Below are positions 7,563 through 16,938 of a stretch of DNA of 52,440 nt, in pieces. The position numbers were made by a program, and so were the translations under genes. Where the stretch lies: assembly GCA_029246505.1 (NCBI GenBank), contig JAQWNC010000025.1, forward strand, positions 1 to 52,440, read 5' to 3'. The notes below the pieces were generated by a model. That model saw only the letters and a program-made list of their open reading frames with translations, was not told where the DNA came from and searched no databases. How positions within the stretch are numbered: the first letter of the stretch is position 1; each line of letters begins with the position of its first letter. Source of the DNA: Arenicellaceae bacterium (GTDB lineage Bacteria > Pseudomonadota > Gammaproteobacteria > Arenicellales > Arenicellaceae).

Positions 7563-10108
7563 CTGGTGTACTTAGCCATTGCCAGCCAATGACGTAAGGG
7601 TTTACGCCTAACCAGCCAAAGTACGGGAATAGCACTCAAGATCAAAACAAAACCTGATAACAATCCGGCACTGATTATCGACTGCGCTTGCCATAGCAGC
7701 GGCATAGTCCAACCAAAACTTAAAATATTTATTTTTTCAATCAACACCCAAGCCAATATGTACCCTAACGGTATTGCCAGGATAAACGTAACAGTAAATT
7801 TAAACAGTAACGTCGCGAACATACCTGTAATAAGTTCAGATCGATGCAAGCCTATAGATAGCAAATTACCTATAAATCCTGATCGTTCCATTTGTAATGC
7901 CAGTAGTGCGCATAACATCGAAACCCCTGCAATTATTAGGGTTAACGAGTTGAGTGCAGCAGTTATGAGAAAGGTACGCTCAAAGACCGTGCTTGCCACA
8001 CGCTTGATTTCAGATTGCGAACGAATACGTTCGGCAGGGACGCCTAAATTCTCTAACTTTTCGATAACCGATAGTTCACTCCTTGTACCATCTAACATTA
8101 AAGCCCAGCCCGAGCTATTTGCCTCGGGCCAGTATATTTTCAGTGTTTTCAAAGGCAAATAAATTTGAAATTTAGTGTTTCCGTAATCGTGAAGTGTTGC
8201 CAATACATGGTAATTTTCGGATCCAGTCGAGGTGTCGAGCGTAATTTGTTCACCTGGTAGAATACCCTGCTTGTGCCGAAATTGTTCATTAATGAACACG
8301 CCAGCACCGGTAAACCATTGCTCTTGTACATCCGCGATCGAATCTGATGGAATGGTTTCCGCTACCAAACGGCTAAATGTGCCAATATCGTTATACGCCG
8401 GATCTTGACTATCCACTGCCCTTAGCGAAATGCTATGACCTTGCCAGCGAATAGTTTGCTGTGCAGATAAAGAGAGTGCGGCCACACCACTTAAATTCTT
8501 TGGTATGACTAATTGATCATACTCTCCAACGACATAGATATCCGCTGCAAGTCGATAATCTATCCAATCGTTAAACGCAGCACGAAAACTGTTAACCATT
8601 AAGTTAACGCCAATGTTAGCGACCAACGCCAACAAAATAGCCATAAATGCAATTCGCGTTCTTGGCAGTTGAAGTCTGATATCTGATACTAGCCAACGCG
8701 TCATGTACCAACTGTTTGGTAGGAAAGTTTTACCTAACCATACAAACCACATCAGGACTTTCGATAGAATTAATGTCCCGGCGAGTAGTAGCGCAGCTAA
8801 GCCTCCAAATGCGCCAATCAATGCTTGCTTCTGATTCAGTAGATTACTATTTAATAGTATCCAGGCTAAAACCAGTAAAATCGCAATGGGTAAAACACTC
8901 TGCCAATTTGCTCCATACGTTAGCTCATCTTGGTTTGTAAATGGTTTATTTATCGACGTAGTGAATAATAAGCTCCGCATTGGCACAGCGATTGCCAGCC
9001 CCATCCCCGCGAAGGCAATCAAAAAAGTCTGCCATAGCCAATCGATATTAAATATAGCGCTAGCCGAAACTGACGCACCATATAGGCCGTTTAAAGTTGC
9101 GCTAACACTGGGCAGTAAGTTGTTCCCTAACCAATAACCCAAACCACAACCAAAAATAGTCCCAATGATAACCCAGACCAGATATTCGACGGCCAACCCG
9201 AAACCTAACTCGGCTAAATTCACACCGCAGGCTCGAAGGGTCCTTATGCTCGCGCGGCGATATAAAATCGAAAATTGAGCAGCGTTATAAATAATAAATA
9301 AACCTACGGCTAACGAAAGCAAGCTCATCGCGGTTAAATTAATGTGAAAGCTATCGGTTAATTGAGTTAAATCCAGAGCCTCGGCGTTACTCACAAATTG
9401 AAAATTCTCAAATGCTGGAGAATCTAATAAACCCGCAAGTAATGCTAACTGCCTCTGATCACCCGATGTTACCGCTATATAATCAAAGCCATCTTTGTTG
9501 AAAACAGCCATTGCAGCGCCAACATCCATAATCAGCTTATTACCCCCTTGCTGGTTAGTAATAATATGGCTAGGTGGGAGTAAGAATCCCTCACGGGTAA
9601 CTATTTGATCGCCCTCTTCGACCACAAGACTACTGGCTAACTCTGAGGGTATATAAACTGAATACGGCGGCTGTATAAAGCTTAGCCACGCCTCGCCCGA
9701 GAATGAGTTACCTATAATAACCGGGTCGATATCTTCAGTTTTAACGTCGCTGCTTTTTGTAGAACTTCCACCGAGTGCAAATAAATCTGTCGCAATAATC
9801 TCCAGAAACCTACCTTTACTATCTCTCAGACGACGCTCCAATACCGGCACTAAACCGTCGTATCCAGCCCGACGTAGTCTCGCATAAACCTCTAGTGGCA
9901 CACCCTGCGGCAAATTGGTGGTAATCAAATGAGTAACTTGATAATCGAGCAATTGGCTTGCTTGCTGATAGCTCGACTTAGCGGTTTCGTTGATCACCTG
10001 CACTGCTACCCATAAAGCCAAACCCGCAACTAGGCCGGTTAATAAAAATAGAGACTGGCCCAAATTTCGCCAATGATAACTAAGCAGGGTTTTCAGAATG
10101 ATCGCCAT
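7559..10108 (-). CDS. ABC transporter permease, FtsX/MacB type (fused AttF-AttG-like)
   Basis: An 849-residue inner-membrane protein. An N-terminal helix (residues about 15-40) is followed by a large periplasmic domain. Then come three helices typical of FtsX domains (about 260-380), a central helical pair, a second periplasmic domain (about 505-690), and three more helices near the C-terminus. This duplicated layout matches the fusion of two FtsX-type permeases seen in AttFG-like systems and in LolCDE-type mechanotransmission transporters. It lies 9 bases after the ATPase gene and overlaps the AttH-like gene by 4 bases, giving the order ATPase, permease, secreted partner. Substrate is unknown; envelope lipid or lipoprotein handling is one possibility. 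Confidence 0.88.
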   Translation of the reverse strand: MAIILKTLLSYHWRNLGQSLFLLTGLVAGLALWVAVQVINETAKSSYQQASQLLDYQVTHLITTNLPQGVPLEVYARLRRAGYDGLVPVLERRLRDSKGRFLEIIATDLFALGGSSTKSSDVKTEDIDPVIIGNSFSGEAWLSFIQPPYSVYIPSELASSLVVEEGDQIVTREGFLLPPSHIITNQQGGNKLIMDVGAAMAVFNKDGFDYIAVTSGDQRQLALLAGLLDSPAFENFQFVSNAEALDLTQLTDSFHINLTAMSLLSLAVGLFIIYNAAQFSILYRRASIRTLRACGVNLAELGFGLAVEYLVWVIIGTIFGCGLGYWLGNNLLPSVSATLNGLYGASVSASAIFNIDWLWQTFLIAFAGMGLAIAVPMRSLLFTTSINKPFTNQDELTYGANWQSVLPIAILLVLAWILLNSNLLNQKQALIGAFGGLAALLLAGTLILSKVLMWFVWLGKTFLPNSWYMTRWLVSDIRLQLPRTRIAFMAILLALVANIGVNLMVNSFRAAFNDWIDYRLAADIYVVGEYDQLVIPKNLSGVAALSLSAQQTIRWQGHSISLRAVDSQDPAYNDIGTFSRLVAETIPSDSIADVQEQWFTGAGVFINEQFRHKQGILPGEQITLDTSTGSENYHVLATLHDYGNTKFQIYLPLKTLKIYWPEANSSGWALMLDGTRSELSVIEKLENLGVPAERIRSQSEIKRVASTVFERTFLITAALNSLTLIIAGVSMLCALLALQMERSGFIGNLLSIGLHRSELITGMFATLLFKFTVTFILAIPLGYILAWVLIEKINILSFGWTMPLLWQAQSIISAGLLSGFVLILSAIPVLWLVRRKPLRHWLAMAKYTR

Positions 10109-10117
10109 GCGTATAAA

Positions 10118-10816
10118 CTAAACGTTATTCATAAGTGCACTTACTTCTCGGGAGTCATTCAAACGGCCAGATTCCAGAATCATAGTTCGCTCTAAAGCGT
10201 TAGCCATTTCATCGCTATGCGTGACCATAATTAGCGTACTACCGGCAACCTCAACTACGCTTAATAATAATTCGATAGCGGTATTACTATTTCTGCTATC
10301 CAAATTGCCGGTCGGTTCATCGGCAAGTATTAACTGCGGCTTGTGAGCGATTGCTCGAGCGATTGCGACCCGCTGTTGTTGTCCGCCAGACAATTGCGTT
10401 GGCAATTTCGACAGACAGTCTTTCAAATCCAATTTTCTAACAATATCTTCGATAAAATCAGGATCTTGGTTTTGCGCCAGTACCGCCTGAAAACAGATAT
10501 TGTCTCTCACGCTCAACGTGGGAATAAGTTGATAATCCTGAAAGATGTAACTGACTTTAGACCGTCGCAATCGCGATAACGATAATTCATCCATTTTGTG
10601 TACCGGCTCTCCATCAAACCAGATTTCACCAGTGTCCGGTTTATCTAAGCCGCCGATCAAATGTAATAAGGTTGATTTACCGCAACCACTATCGCCTTTT
10701 ATGGATAAACTTGAGCCTTTATGTAACTCAAAGCCAAGATTGGACAGCACAGCCTGTGAACGACCGTTCACCTGATAAGCTTTATTTAATCCTTTTATGC
10801 GCAATAATAAATTCAT
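10118..10816 (-). CDS. ABC transporter ATP-binding protein (LolD/MacB-type)
   Basis: A 232-residue ATPase that powers the FtsX-type permease downstream. All motifs are visible: Walker A GDSGCGKSTLL near residue 41, Q-loop in YIFQDYQLIPTLS, signature LSGGQQQRVAIARA near 142, Walker B LILADEPTGNLDSRN near 162, and the switch His in IMVTHSDEMA. TGNLDSRN is typical of the LolD/MacB/FtsE group. The start ATG has a poor ribosome site and lies only 21 bases after the stop of a DUF6152 gene. The operon's original promoter may therefore have been displaced by the G+C-rich block upstream. Confidence 0.95.
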   Translation of the reverse strand: MNLLLRIKGLNKAYQVNGRSQAVLSNLGFELHKGSSLSIKGDSGCGKSTLLHLIGGLDKPDTGEIWFDGEPVHKMDELSLSRLRRSKVSYIFQDYQLIPTLSVRDNICFQAVLAQNQDPDFIEDIVRKLDLKDCLSKLPTQLSGGQQQRVAIARAIAHKPQLILADEPTGNLDSRNSNTAIELLLSVVEVAGSTLIMVTHSDEMANALERTMILESGRLNDSREVSALMNNV

Positions 10817-10837
10817 CCAAAGGTTTAACCATAATTC

Positions 10838-11839
10838 CTACGTATCGAAACAATTCCACGGCTCGACCTGTTCGCCGGGGATCCACACCCAATTCCGGCG
10901 GCCGACCAAAGGCTCGATAAACGTCGCCGGATCGGTGACCGTCTGCGTGTAATCGAGCCGGCTCTCATTCGGGCTCAGCGTGAAGCGCTCAAGGAGTTCT
11001 GCGTCGGCACTCAGAGGAATACCGGAACCGAAGTGCATGAAGTTGATATGGGTAGTGGTGATAATGAGGTCACCACCATCCCAGTGACCCACCGAATAAC
11101 CCAATGGCGATCGCAGCGGTTCATTTGTCACAGGCTCCATATGAATGACGCGCACGAGATCGTATTCCTCGATGCGCAGATGAATCTCATCCCCCTGGTC
11201 GACGAACTCGAATGGATAAGGATTCGTCATGATCATCGGCATCCCTTTCGGTGTGCAACCTGGGATCGGGTTGTCGGCGACCGGGTCGTATGCCTCTCTC
11301 GCAGCCTGAGCGGATTCGGTCAATGGATAACCATTCTCCAGGACGAGCCTAATACCTGCATCGCGGCTCCAGACGCGGAATACTCCATTTGCTGCCTCTT
11401 CGGCTGCGCTCACTTCGACCGCCGAGAATTCGGTCGCTACAAGAGCGATCGCGCCCTCTGACCAGCGCGGTTTAGCTGCTGGCTGGATGAGCACTTCTTC
11501 ACCGCCGGGAAGCTGCAGGTTGCTGACCTCCATGGCGTCGGCGGCTGAGCGCGCGGGCGGGCCTGCCACCCGTACCCGTGTCCCAACCGTCAATACGTCA
11601 GGACCCACCCCGCGGCGCGACAACATCGCGGGCGGCGTGGTCTCAAGTGTCCATTCGTTGCCCTGATCATCTTCGAGCCAGAATCGAGTATGTGGGTTTC
11701 GAAAGATCACGCGGGTGATTACGCCCTGCGTTTCTATGACCTTGGTCATGTCATAGAAAGTCGCTCTTGAATGATGTGCCGCAGACTCGAAAACAGCGCA
11801 ACTGAGCAAGAGCGCGGCAAAGAGACATCGAGTGATCAT
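10838..11839 (-). CDS. DUF6152 family exported protein, copy 1
   Basis: An exported protein of about 333 residues. A signal peptide (LFAALLLSCAVFESAA) is followed directly by HHS, so the mature chain probably begins His-His-Ser. The N-terminal domain has VIETQGVITRVIFRNPHTRFWL, a DUF6152 OB-like pattern with an Asn-Pro-His motif. The C-terminal domain carries PGCTPKGMP, PYPFEFVDQGDEI, YSVGHWDG, ERFTLSPNESRLDYTQTVTDP and a final WNC. The two cysteines could form a disulfide. I start at the ATG at 11839, with AGAAGAAA upstream, instead of the longer TTG start at 11869. It follows an ASST gene in an apparent operon and is unusually G+C-rich. Function is unknown. Confidence 0.85.
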   Translation of the reverse strand: MITRCLFAALLLSCAVFESAAHHSRATFYDMTKVIETQGVITRVIFRNPHTRFWLEDDQGNEWTLETTPPAMLSRRGVGPDVLTVGTRVRVAGPPARSAADAMEVSNLQLPGGEEVLIQPAAKPRWSEGAIALVATEFSAVEVSAAEEAANGVFRVWSRDAGIRLVLENGYPLTESAQAAREAYDPVADNPIPGCTPKGMPMIMTNPYPFEFVDQGDEIHLRIEEYDLVRVIHMEPVTNEPLRSPLGYSVGHWDGGDLIITTTHINFMHFGSGIPLSADAELLERFTLSPNESRLDYTQTVTDPATFIEPLVGRRNWVWIPGEQVEPWNCFDT

Positions 11840-11855
11840 TGTTAGTTTTTTTCTT

Positions 11856-13274
11856 CTACTGTGGCTCAATGCGAAATTCGCTCGGGTGTGGTGGTACCAC
11901 GGCCCGCTCCTCCGGTATATCTAGCTGCGGAACCCAATCATAAGGGACACGGAAAGCGCGATAGATGTTGTGCCGTGTATTGTCAGACGCATAGAAATAC
12001 GGGTTGAGGTATTCCCAAACGATCTCGCCATCAACGGTAACCTCGAAGGCCCGACCAGCCGATCCTTCGGTTATCAGCGTGTTGCCATTGGGCAAGCGTT
12101 GCGCCGCACCGACATTCCAACTAAGAAATCGAAAACTGCTATGACCGGACATTGAATACTCCCAGACGATTTCTATTGTTACCGGATCAATCTCGAGCAC
12201 CCTTGAGCTGCGTCTCGCGACATTGTTTCGACCATCTGGGGCAACTGGAGTCGGCTCACCGTAGCCTGCTGCACCGCCGTTATCGAACACCATAAGATTT
12301 CCCGCTCCGGGCAGGCCGGTGGGGATAATATGCGGATGGTGCTGGCCGATCACCTGACCAACTTCCAGTAGTGCCTCGGTTTCTCGGAAATCAGGACCCA
12401 TCCGCCAGACAATCTCGCCATTGCGGGCGATAATGGCGACGATATTGGCGTGGCGGGCGGAGATGAGCACATTGTCTGGATGAAAACGCTCATCGCCTTT
12501 GTCGTACCAACGATTGGGTCCAAGGTAAGTCGCAGAATTGATGTGTAGCCAATCCTGGCTTCGAATGACAACATCCATGTCTACTCCTGTTGTAAGCGGT
12601 CTGCTGTCGGCACCGCTTTGTCGAATGGCACGCCTGGCTGCCTCGGAAAGACCCATCTCTTCGATATGATCGCTGGCCAGCCAGTCCCAAAGCACCTCGC
12701 CATCCCAGGAGACTTCCAGGATGTAATCGTCATTGAGACGTCTACCGCTGATCTCTGGTACCGTCACATTCTTATGTGCGAGAATAAGTGTTTTGCCATT
12801 CGTAATAGCGGGGCTACTGCCAGGGGCGTAATATCCCGCATGAAAACCTTCGCGTTGCCAGTCATGATGCAACCGTGCGGACCAAATGGTGGCCGCGTCT
12901 TCGGTTTCCATTTGTTCGGTTTTATTAAAGCTCCAGATAACATTGCCTTCCCAGTCCACCTGAACCAGCTCGGCCCCGTCATTACCGTTGGGAGATTCCT
13001 CCGCTGCCACCCCTATGATGTACCCTTCTGGCAAAATTCTGCCCAGGCCGACGACGTCAGCCCATCGCCGGACGATGTTGCCGTTCATATCGATTAACAC
13101 CACACCCTTGTCGTCGGGAGTTCGATAGACTGTGTAACCGTTCCAGGCCTTGTCCGGGTGGTAGATTGTCGTGCCGGTCGGGTAGATGGTGGGGGCCGCT
13201 AGAGTGGCCGAGGAAATCATCCCCGCCATGCACAACCATGACAATGAGAACAGCCAGCCTTTTTTTCGAGTCAT
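11856..13274 (-). CDS. Arylsulfotransferase-like (ASST) beta-propeller protein, exported, copy 1
   Basis: A 472-residue protein with a signal peptide (residues 1-26, ending TLA), so periplasmic. ASST enzymes pass sulfate from one phenol to another without PAPS, using a histidine in a six-bladed propeller. Repeated blade motifs are visible: GVVLIDMNGNIVRRW, AELVQVDWEGNVIWSF, YILEVSWDGEVLWDW, IVAIIARNGEIVWRMG and AFEVTVDGEIVWEYLNPY. Conserved-looking histidines include ARLHHDW, DWLHINSATYLG and GQHHPHIIP. Which is catalytic cannot be assigned without alignment, and sulfotransfer is inferred from family only. GGAG lies 8 bases before the ATG. Its stop lies 16 bases before the start chosen for DUF6152 copy 1. 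It belongs to the G+C-rich block. Confidence 0.8.
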   Translation of the reverse strand: MTRKKGWLFSLSWLCMAGMISSATLAAPTIYPTGTTIYHPDKAWNGYTVYRTPDDKGVVLIDMNGNIVRRWADVVGLGRILPEGYIIGVAAEESPNGNDGAELVQVDWEGNVIWSFNKTEQMETEDAATIWSARLHHDWQREGFHAGYYAPGSSPAITNGKTLILAHKNVTVPEISGRRLNDDYILEVSWDGEVLWDWLASDHIEEMGLSEAARRAIRQSGADSRPLTTGVDMDVVIRSQDWLHINSATYLGPNRWYDKGDERFHPDNVLISARHANIVAIIARNGEIVWRMGPDFRETEALLEVGQVIGQHHPHIIPTGLPGAGNLMVFDNGGAAGYGEPTPVAPDGRNNVARRSSRVLEIDPVTIEIVWEYSMSGHSSFRFLSWNVGAAQRLPNGNTLITEGSAGRAFEVTVDGEIVWEYLNPYFYASDNTRHNIYRAFRVPYDWVPQLDIPEERAVVPPHPSEFRIEPQ

Positions 13275-13294
13275 TTCGTCTCCAAAAATTTAAT

Positions 13295-14395
13295 TCAATT
13301 CTGCGGCCCGGGCGAAGGCTGGCAATCGTAGGTTTGGATTTGCTGCAGCTCTGCGGGTCGGAAGAAGCGCTCCCAACTTATCGGTTCCGAAAAAGTCACT
13401 GGGTCCTCAACCGTGAAAATGGCCTCAAGGAGCGGTCCTTCTTCCAGTACCCGGTAGCGTTCCGTGACAAGAAGCTCATCACTGTGTGGCGGGCCACCCA
13501 CCCTCAACGTGTAGCCGGCCGTGATATGGCTAGTCTGGATAAGTACCTCACCACCGACGTATCGACCAGTTGAGAATCCATTAATAGTATGTGGGGTTTC
13601 AGACGGCGGCGTACGCCCATCCATATAGATTGTCCGCACCGCATCCCAGTGCTCCGTAAGTACCCTTAGGTGATCGCCATCCTTGGTAATCTGTATCGGC
13701 GTCGGGCTGTTCATCGATACCGTCAAGGTAGGTTTCTCGCAGCGCAGCCCGGGGTCATCTGTGGGCAGGCGATTCGCCCACGCCTCGCGCCCTGCTTCCG
13801 TCAGAGGCGCATCTCTGAAGTTCATCCGTGGGGCGGGGATATCTAGCACATTACGCGATGAGCCGGTGTTCGGTTGCCAAACAATATCAAGCCCGGGCCA
13901 TTCCCCATCGGTCCTCAGGGCTATATCGACCGTCGTTGGCCTTCCGTGGAGGTTGTCGTTTTCGGAACCCAACCCCGCTGGAGGAGTAGGCGAGCGAATT
14001 TTGCCAGTTGCTAAGTCGTTGAATAAATGTCGTGTCCAGCCGTCAGGCATCACGATATCGTCCGCCCGAATGAGCGTTTCGTCATTGAAACGCGCGGGCG
14101 CCCCAACGATCGCGATATGGTCACCCGGCTTAAGGTCATCGGCCAACCATCCTCGGCCACGGCGCATGCCGACCCAACCGGGCATCTCGGCTCGCCATTG
14201 CTCCAACTCGCCTTCCTCATTGACCACGTTGAGAACAACATAGCCATGGGGGTTCTGTGCCATGAACTTCTCGACCACACCCTCTATTCGGATTCGTTCA
14301 TCCACCTGGAAGAACGAGATATACGAGTGATGAGCCTGTAGCGGCCAAGCACCTCCCAATAGCGTTGCGAAAACACCCATCAAAACTCTCTTCAT
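13295..14395 (-). CDS. DUF6152 family exported protein, copy 2
   Basis: About 366 residues. The signal peptide ends LQA and the mature chain would start HHSYISFF. The N-terminal domain has IRIEGVVEKFMAQNPHGYVVL and later DHIAIVGAPARF, the conserved G-P-A-R end of the OB-like domain. The C-terminal half is more divergent than copy 1 but keeps the first Cys (GLRCEK), a FSTGRYVGGEVLIQTSHI segment, ERYRVLEEGPLLEAIFTVEDP and a final YDC. GAGGAG a few bases before the ATG at 14395 supports that start over the TTG one codon earlier. It lies 20 bases ahead of the ASST gene. Function is unknown. Confidence 0.82.
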   Translation of the reverse strand: MKRVLMGVFATLLGGAWPLQAHHSYISFFQVDERIRIEGVVEKFMAQNPHGYVVLNVVNEEGELEQWRAEMPGWVGMRRGRGWLADDLKPGDHIAIVGAPARFNDETLIRADDIVMPDGWTRHLFNDLATGKIRSPTPPAGLGSENDNLHGRPTTVDIALRTDGEWPGLDIVWQPNTGSSRNVLDIPAPRMNFRDAPLTEAGREAWANRLPTDDPGLRCEKPTLTVSMNSPTPIQITKDGDHLRVLTEHWDAVRTIYMDGRTPPSETPHTINGFSTGRYVGGEVLIQTSHITAGYTLRVGGPPHSDELLVTERYRVLEEGPLLEAIFTVEDPVTFSEPISWERFFRPAELQQIQTYDCQPSPGPQN

Positions 14396-14478
14396 CAACT
14401 CCTCAACCGAGCATTATCTTCTCACGCCGATACTGATTGTATACGGATTGGAACCCTAACGATCATCCTCGTTTAGCA

Positions 14479-15522
14479 TCAGCTAGCTCTATCTGGGTGG
14501 ACACAGTTATATTCTCCGACGGGGTCGGACGTAGCGCCCCGACGCAGACTACCTGTCACGACCTCAGTGAAATACGGCGAATCGTCGGCTACCCATGACA
14601 CCTCGAGAACCTGGCCGTCATCGCTCGGGGTCAAGCGCTCCACCGTGTGCAATTGGTTACTGTGGGGCAGCCCGGGAAACTGGAAGAGCACGCCGGCCTC
14701 ATAGCCAACGGTATCGATCATTAGCGTATTTCCTTCATACCGGCCAATCGAGTGCCCGAGCGGAGTGTCGGCAATGTTCTGTGGATGCTCACTCTGATCC
14801 AGATGTACGATCCGTTGCACATCCATAAATTCGTGATGAATCAACACGGTATCGCTAATTTCCTGTATCTGCATTGGGCTGCCATGGCCCCACAACCGCG
14901 CGATACTGACGGGTTTACACTGCAAGCTCGGGTCATCGGTGATCGGGTCATACGCTTCCAGTGCACTGCGTCCTAGGTCGGAGAGTATCGCTGCGCGGCG
15001 ATTCGGTTCGCCTGGCAAGGGCGGACCGCCACCACCGGCATTTTCTCTTATGACCGATCCCCAGGTGCGACTGAGACTCGGGTTACCGCCTTCGGACACG
15101 CGCGCCTCGCCTGCCGGGTTGGGGCCATCGGCGAGGGCTTCTTCTGAGAAACGCTCGACTCGCGCAATACGCGTGCCATCCTCCAAAACGCCGGAGAGGT
15201 AGTAGCATTCGTTTTCGTTTGTTGTTGGGGGATTGGCGTTGATGACGATGCGCTGTCCAGGCTGGAATAAGTCTTTCGTCCACCCATATCGAATTGCAGA
15301 CGCCGCATTGATAAGATCGCAATTCCATGTGACGGTATTGCCATCGTCATCGGTGGCGTCTACGAACAGGCGTGAATGAGGATTGACGAATTGATATTCT
15401 TTGACGACTCCCTCGATGGTGATCTCAGCATCGATGTCAAAATGCCAGGTCCTCGAATGGTGTCCGTAGGCCGCAGTGACGAACCCAACTGTTAATAAAA
15501 AACCAAAAATCAACTTATCCAC
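14479..15522 (-). CDS. DUF6152 family exported protein, copy 3
   Basis: A 347-residue exported protein starting at GTG, supported by GGAG 7 bases upstream. The signal peptide ends AYG and is followed by HHSRTWHFD. The N-terminal domain shows ITIEGVVKEYQFVNPHSRLFVDA and TWNCDL. A long loop rich in Gly and Pro (about residues 130-175) precedes the C-terminal domain: SLQCKPVS, GSPMQIQEISDTVLIHHEF, GHSIGRYEGNTLMIDT, HTVERLTPSDDGQVLEVSWVADD and the final YNC. It is the first gene of the G+C-rich block in transcription order. The extra Cys in TWNCDL is not seen in the other copies. Confidence 0.82.
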   Translation of the reverse strand: MDKLIFGFLLTVGFVTAAYGHHSRTWHFDIDAEITIEGVVKEYQFVNPHSRLFVDATDDDGNTVTWNCDLINAASAIRYGWTKDLFQPGQRIVINANPPTTNENECYYLSGVLEDGTRIARVERFSEEALADGPNPAGEARVSEGGNPSLSRTWGSVIRENAGGGGPPLPGEPNRRAAILSDLGRSALEAYDPITDDPSLQCKPVSIARLWGHGSPMQIQEISDTVLIHHEFMDVQRIVHLDQSEHPQNIADTPLGHSIGRYEGNTLMIDTVGYEAGVLFQFPGLPHSNQLHTVERLTPSDDGQVLEVSWVADDSPYFTEVVTGSLRRGATSDPVGEYNCVHPDRAS

Positions 15523-15669
15523 TAATCTCTCCTCTTGTGAAAAGTTATGGCATTAAAACTCACAGAGTCATTCTAGATTACATTATCTAGAGCAGTTCAA
15601 AATAAACTTTTATTTAGAGATGCTAGCAGTAATTGGTCGAATTAGCGTAAATTCGCCAAAAACTCATGA

Positions 15670-16938
15670 TTAAATAACTTTAAATGCTTGGTCTATATCC
15701 AAGATAATATCGTCAATATGTTCGATACCAATACAAAACCTTAGCATTTCCGGCGAAATACCAGCCTGGGCTTGTTCTACCTCGGTCATTTGACGATGCG
15801 TGGTCGATGCCGGGTGACAAGCAAGACTTTTTGCATCACCAATATTGACCAAACGCTTAATCATTTTGAGTTCGTCATAGAACTTAACCCCGGCGTCAAA
15901 GCCACCCTTAATGCCAAATGTCATTAACGAAGACGGCTTACCATTAAAATACTTTTGCGCAAGATCATGATACTTATCACCTTCTAAACCAGCAAAACTA
16001 ACCCATTCAACTTTGTCATGATCTTTCAGATACTTGGCAACAGCCATTGCATTGTCACAATGTCGTTCCATGCGCAGCGGTAATGTCTCCAATCCCTGTA
16101 ACAGCAAAAATGCGCTCATCGGTGCTAAAGCTGAGCCTGTGTTTCGTAATGGCACTGTCCGTGCCCTCGCTATATAGGCAGCCTCACCCATCGCCTCAGT
16201 ATAAATTACACCATGATACGCTGGCTCAGGCTCATTCAACATCGAGAATCGTTCTTTATGGTCTTGCCAGGGAAATTTTCCTGAATCGACAATGATCCCT
16301 CCAAGTGTTGTGCCGTGGCCACCAATATATTTTGTCAATGAGTGCACGACGATATCAGCACCGTATTCAATCGGATTCATCAGTGCCGGAGTGGCAACCG
16401 TACTATCGACGATTAATGGCACGCCATACTCATGTGCCACCAGAGCTAGTGCTTCGATATCTGCGATATTGCCAGCCGGGTTACCAATAGATTCACAAAA
16501 AATTGCTTTGGTTTTACTATCAATATGTTTCGCTATATCAGCTGCGTTGTCACTATCAGAAAACCGCACATCAACGCCTTGTTTAGGCAGCATATGTGCA
16601 AAAAGAGTAAAGGTGCCACCATATAATTGAGGGGTACTAATTATGTTGTCCCCCACCTCGGTAATTGTTTGTATCGCATAATTAATAGCAGCACTACCAG
16701 ATGCCACCGCCAATGCAGCCAACCCGCCTTCCAAAGCCGCCAAACGCTGCTCAAGAACGTCCCATGTGGGATTCATAATCCGAGTATAGATATTACCGGG
16801 CACCGCTAAATCGAAAAGATCAGCCCCATGCTGGGCGTTATCAAACTCGTAAGCGACCGTTTGGTGAATAGGTACCGCACAAGCATTAGTACTATCAGAT
16901 TCATACCCAGTATGAAGGCAAATTGTTTCTTTTTTCAT
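15670..16938 (-). CDS. metY: O-acetylhomoserine sulfhydrylase (aminocarboxypropyltransferase)
   Basis: A 422-residue PLP enzyme of the Cys/Met metabolism class. It makes homocysteine from O-acetylhomoserine and sulfide in the cytoplasm. The PLP lysine lies in VVHSLTKYIGGHGTTLGG near residue 209. Other family motifs are YTRIMNPTWDVLEQRLAALE near 51, GNPAGNIADIEALA near 152 and a C-terminal LVNIGDAKSLACHPASTTH block. The length is typical of MetY and longer than MetB/MetC/MetZ, which favours MetY. It stands alone with gaps on both sides. No S-box or SAM riboswitch is recognisable upstream. Confidence 0.93.
   Translation of the reverse strand: MKKETICLHTGYESDSTNACAVPIHQTVAYEFDNAQHGADLFDLAVPGNIYTRIMNPTWDVLEQRLAALEGGLAALAVASGSAAINYAIQTITEVGDNIISTPQLYGGTFTLFAHMLPKQGVDVRFSDSDNAADIAKHIDSKTKAIFCESIGNPAGNIADIEALALVAHEYGVPLIVDSTVATPALMNPIEYGADIVVHSLTKYIGGHGTTLGGIIVDSGKFPWQDHKERFSMLNEPEPAYHGVIYTEAMGEAAYIARARTVPLRNTGSALAPMSAFLLLQGLETLPLRMERHCDNAMAVAKYLKDHDKVEWVSFAGLEGDKYHDLAQKYFNGKPSSLMTFGIKGGFDAGVKFYDELKMIKRLVNIGDAKSLACHPASTTHRQMTEVEQAQAGISPEMLRFCIGIEHIDDIILDIDQAFKVI

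Larger units (their letters stand above)
10838..15522. other. G+C-rich four-gene block, candidate horizontally acquired segment
   Basis: Four minus-strand genes (DUF6152, ASST, DUF6152, DUF6152) differ in composition from both flanks. Counting single 60-base lines, 11581-11640 has 42 G+C, 12241-12300 has 33 and 14881-14940 has 37. Lines 9001-9060 and 26281-26340 outside the block have 27 and 25; one line inside (13981-14040) has 29. The shift begins at the stop codon beside the ABC operon and ends just upstream of 15522. No integrase, transposase, tRNA or obvious flanking repeat was found. Confidence 0.6.

Noticed and set aside
12618-13097. A 159-codon plus-strand frame opposite ASST copy 1.
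   Set aside because: It is a shadow of G+C-rich coding sequence; the minus-strand frame has a signal peptide, blade repeats and a ribosome site.
14027-14341. Plus-strand frames opposite DUF6152 copy 2 as antisense genes.
   Set aside because: They have no recognisable domain or ribosome site, and several overlap each other in different frames, as expected for shadows.
10820-15600. Insertion sequence, integrase or attachment site at the borders of the G+C-rich block.
   Set aside because: No transposase or integrase frame, no tRNA and no flanking direct repeat could be seen at either border.
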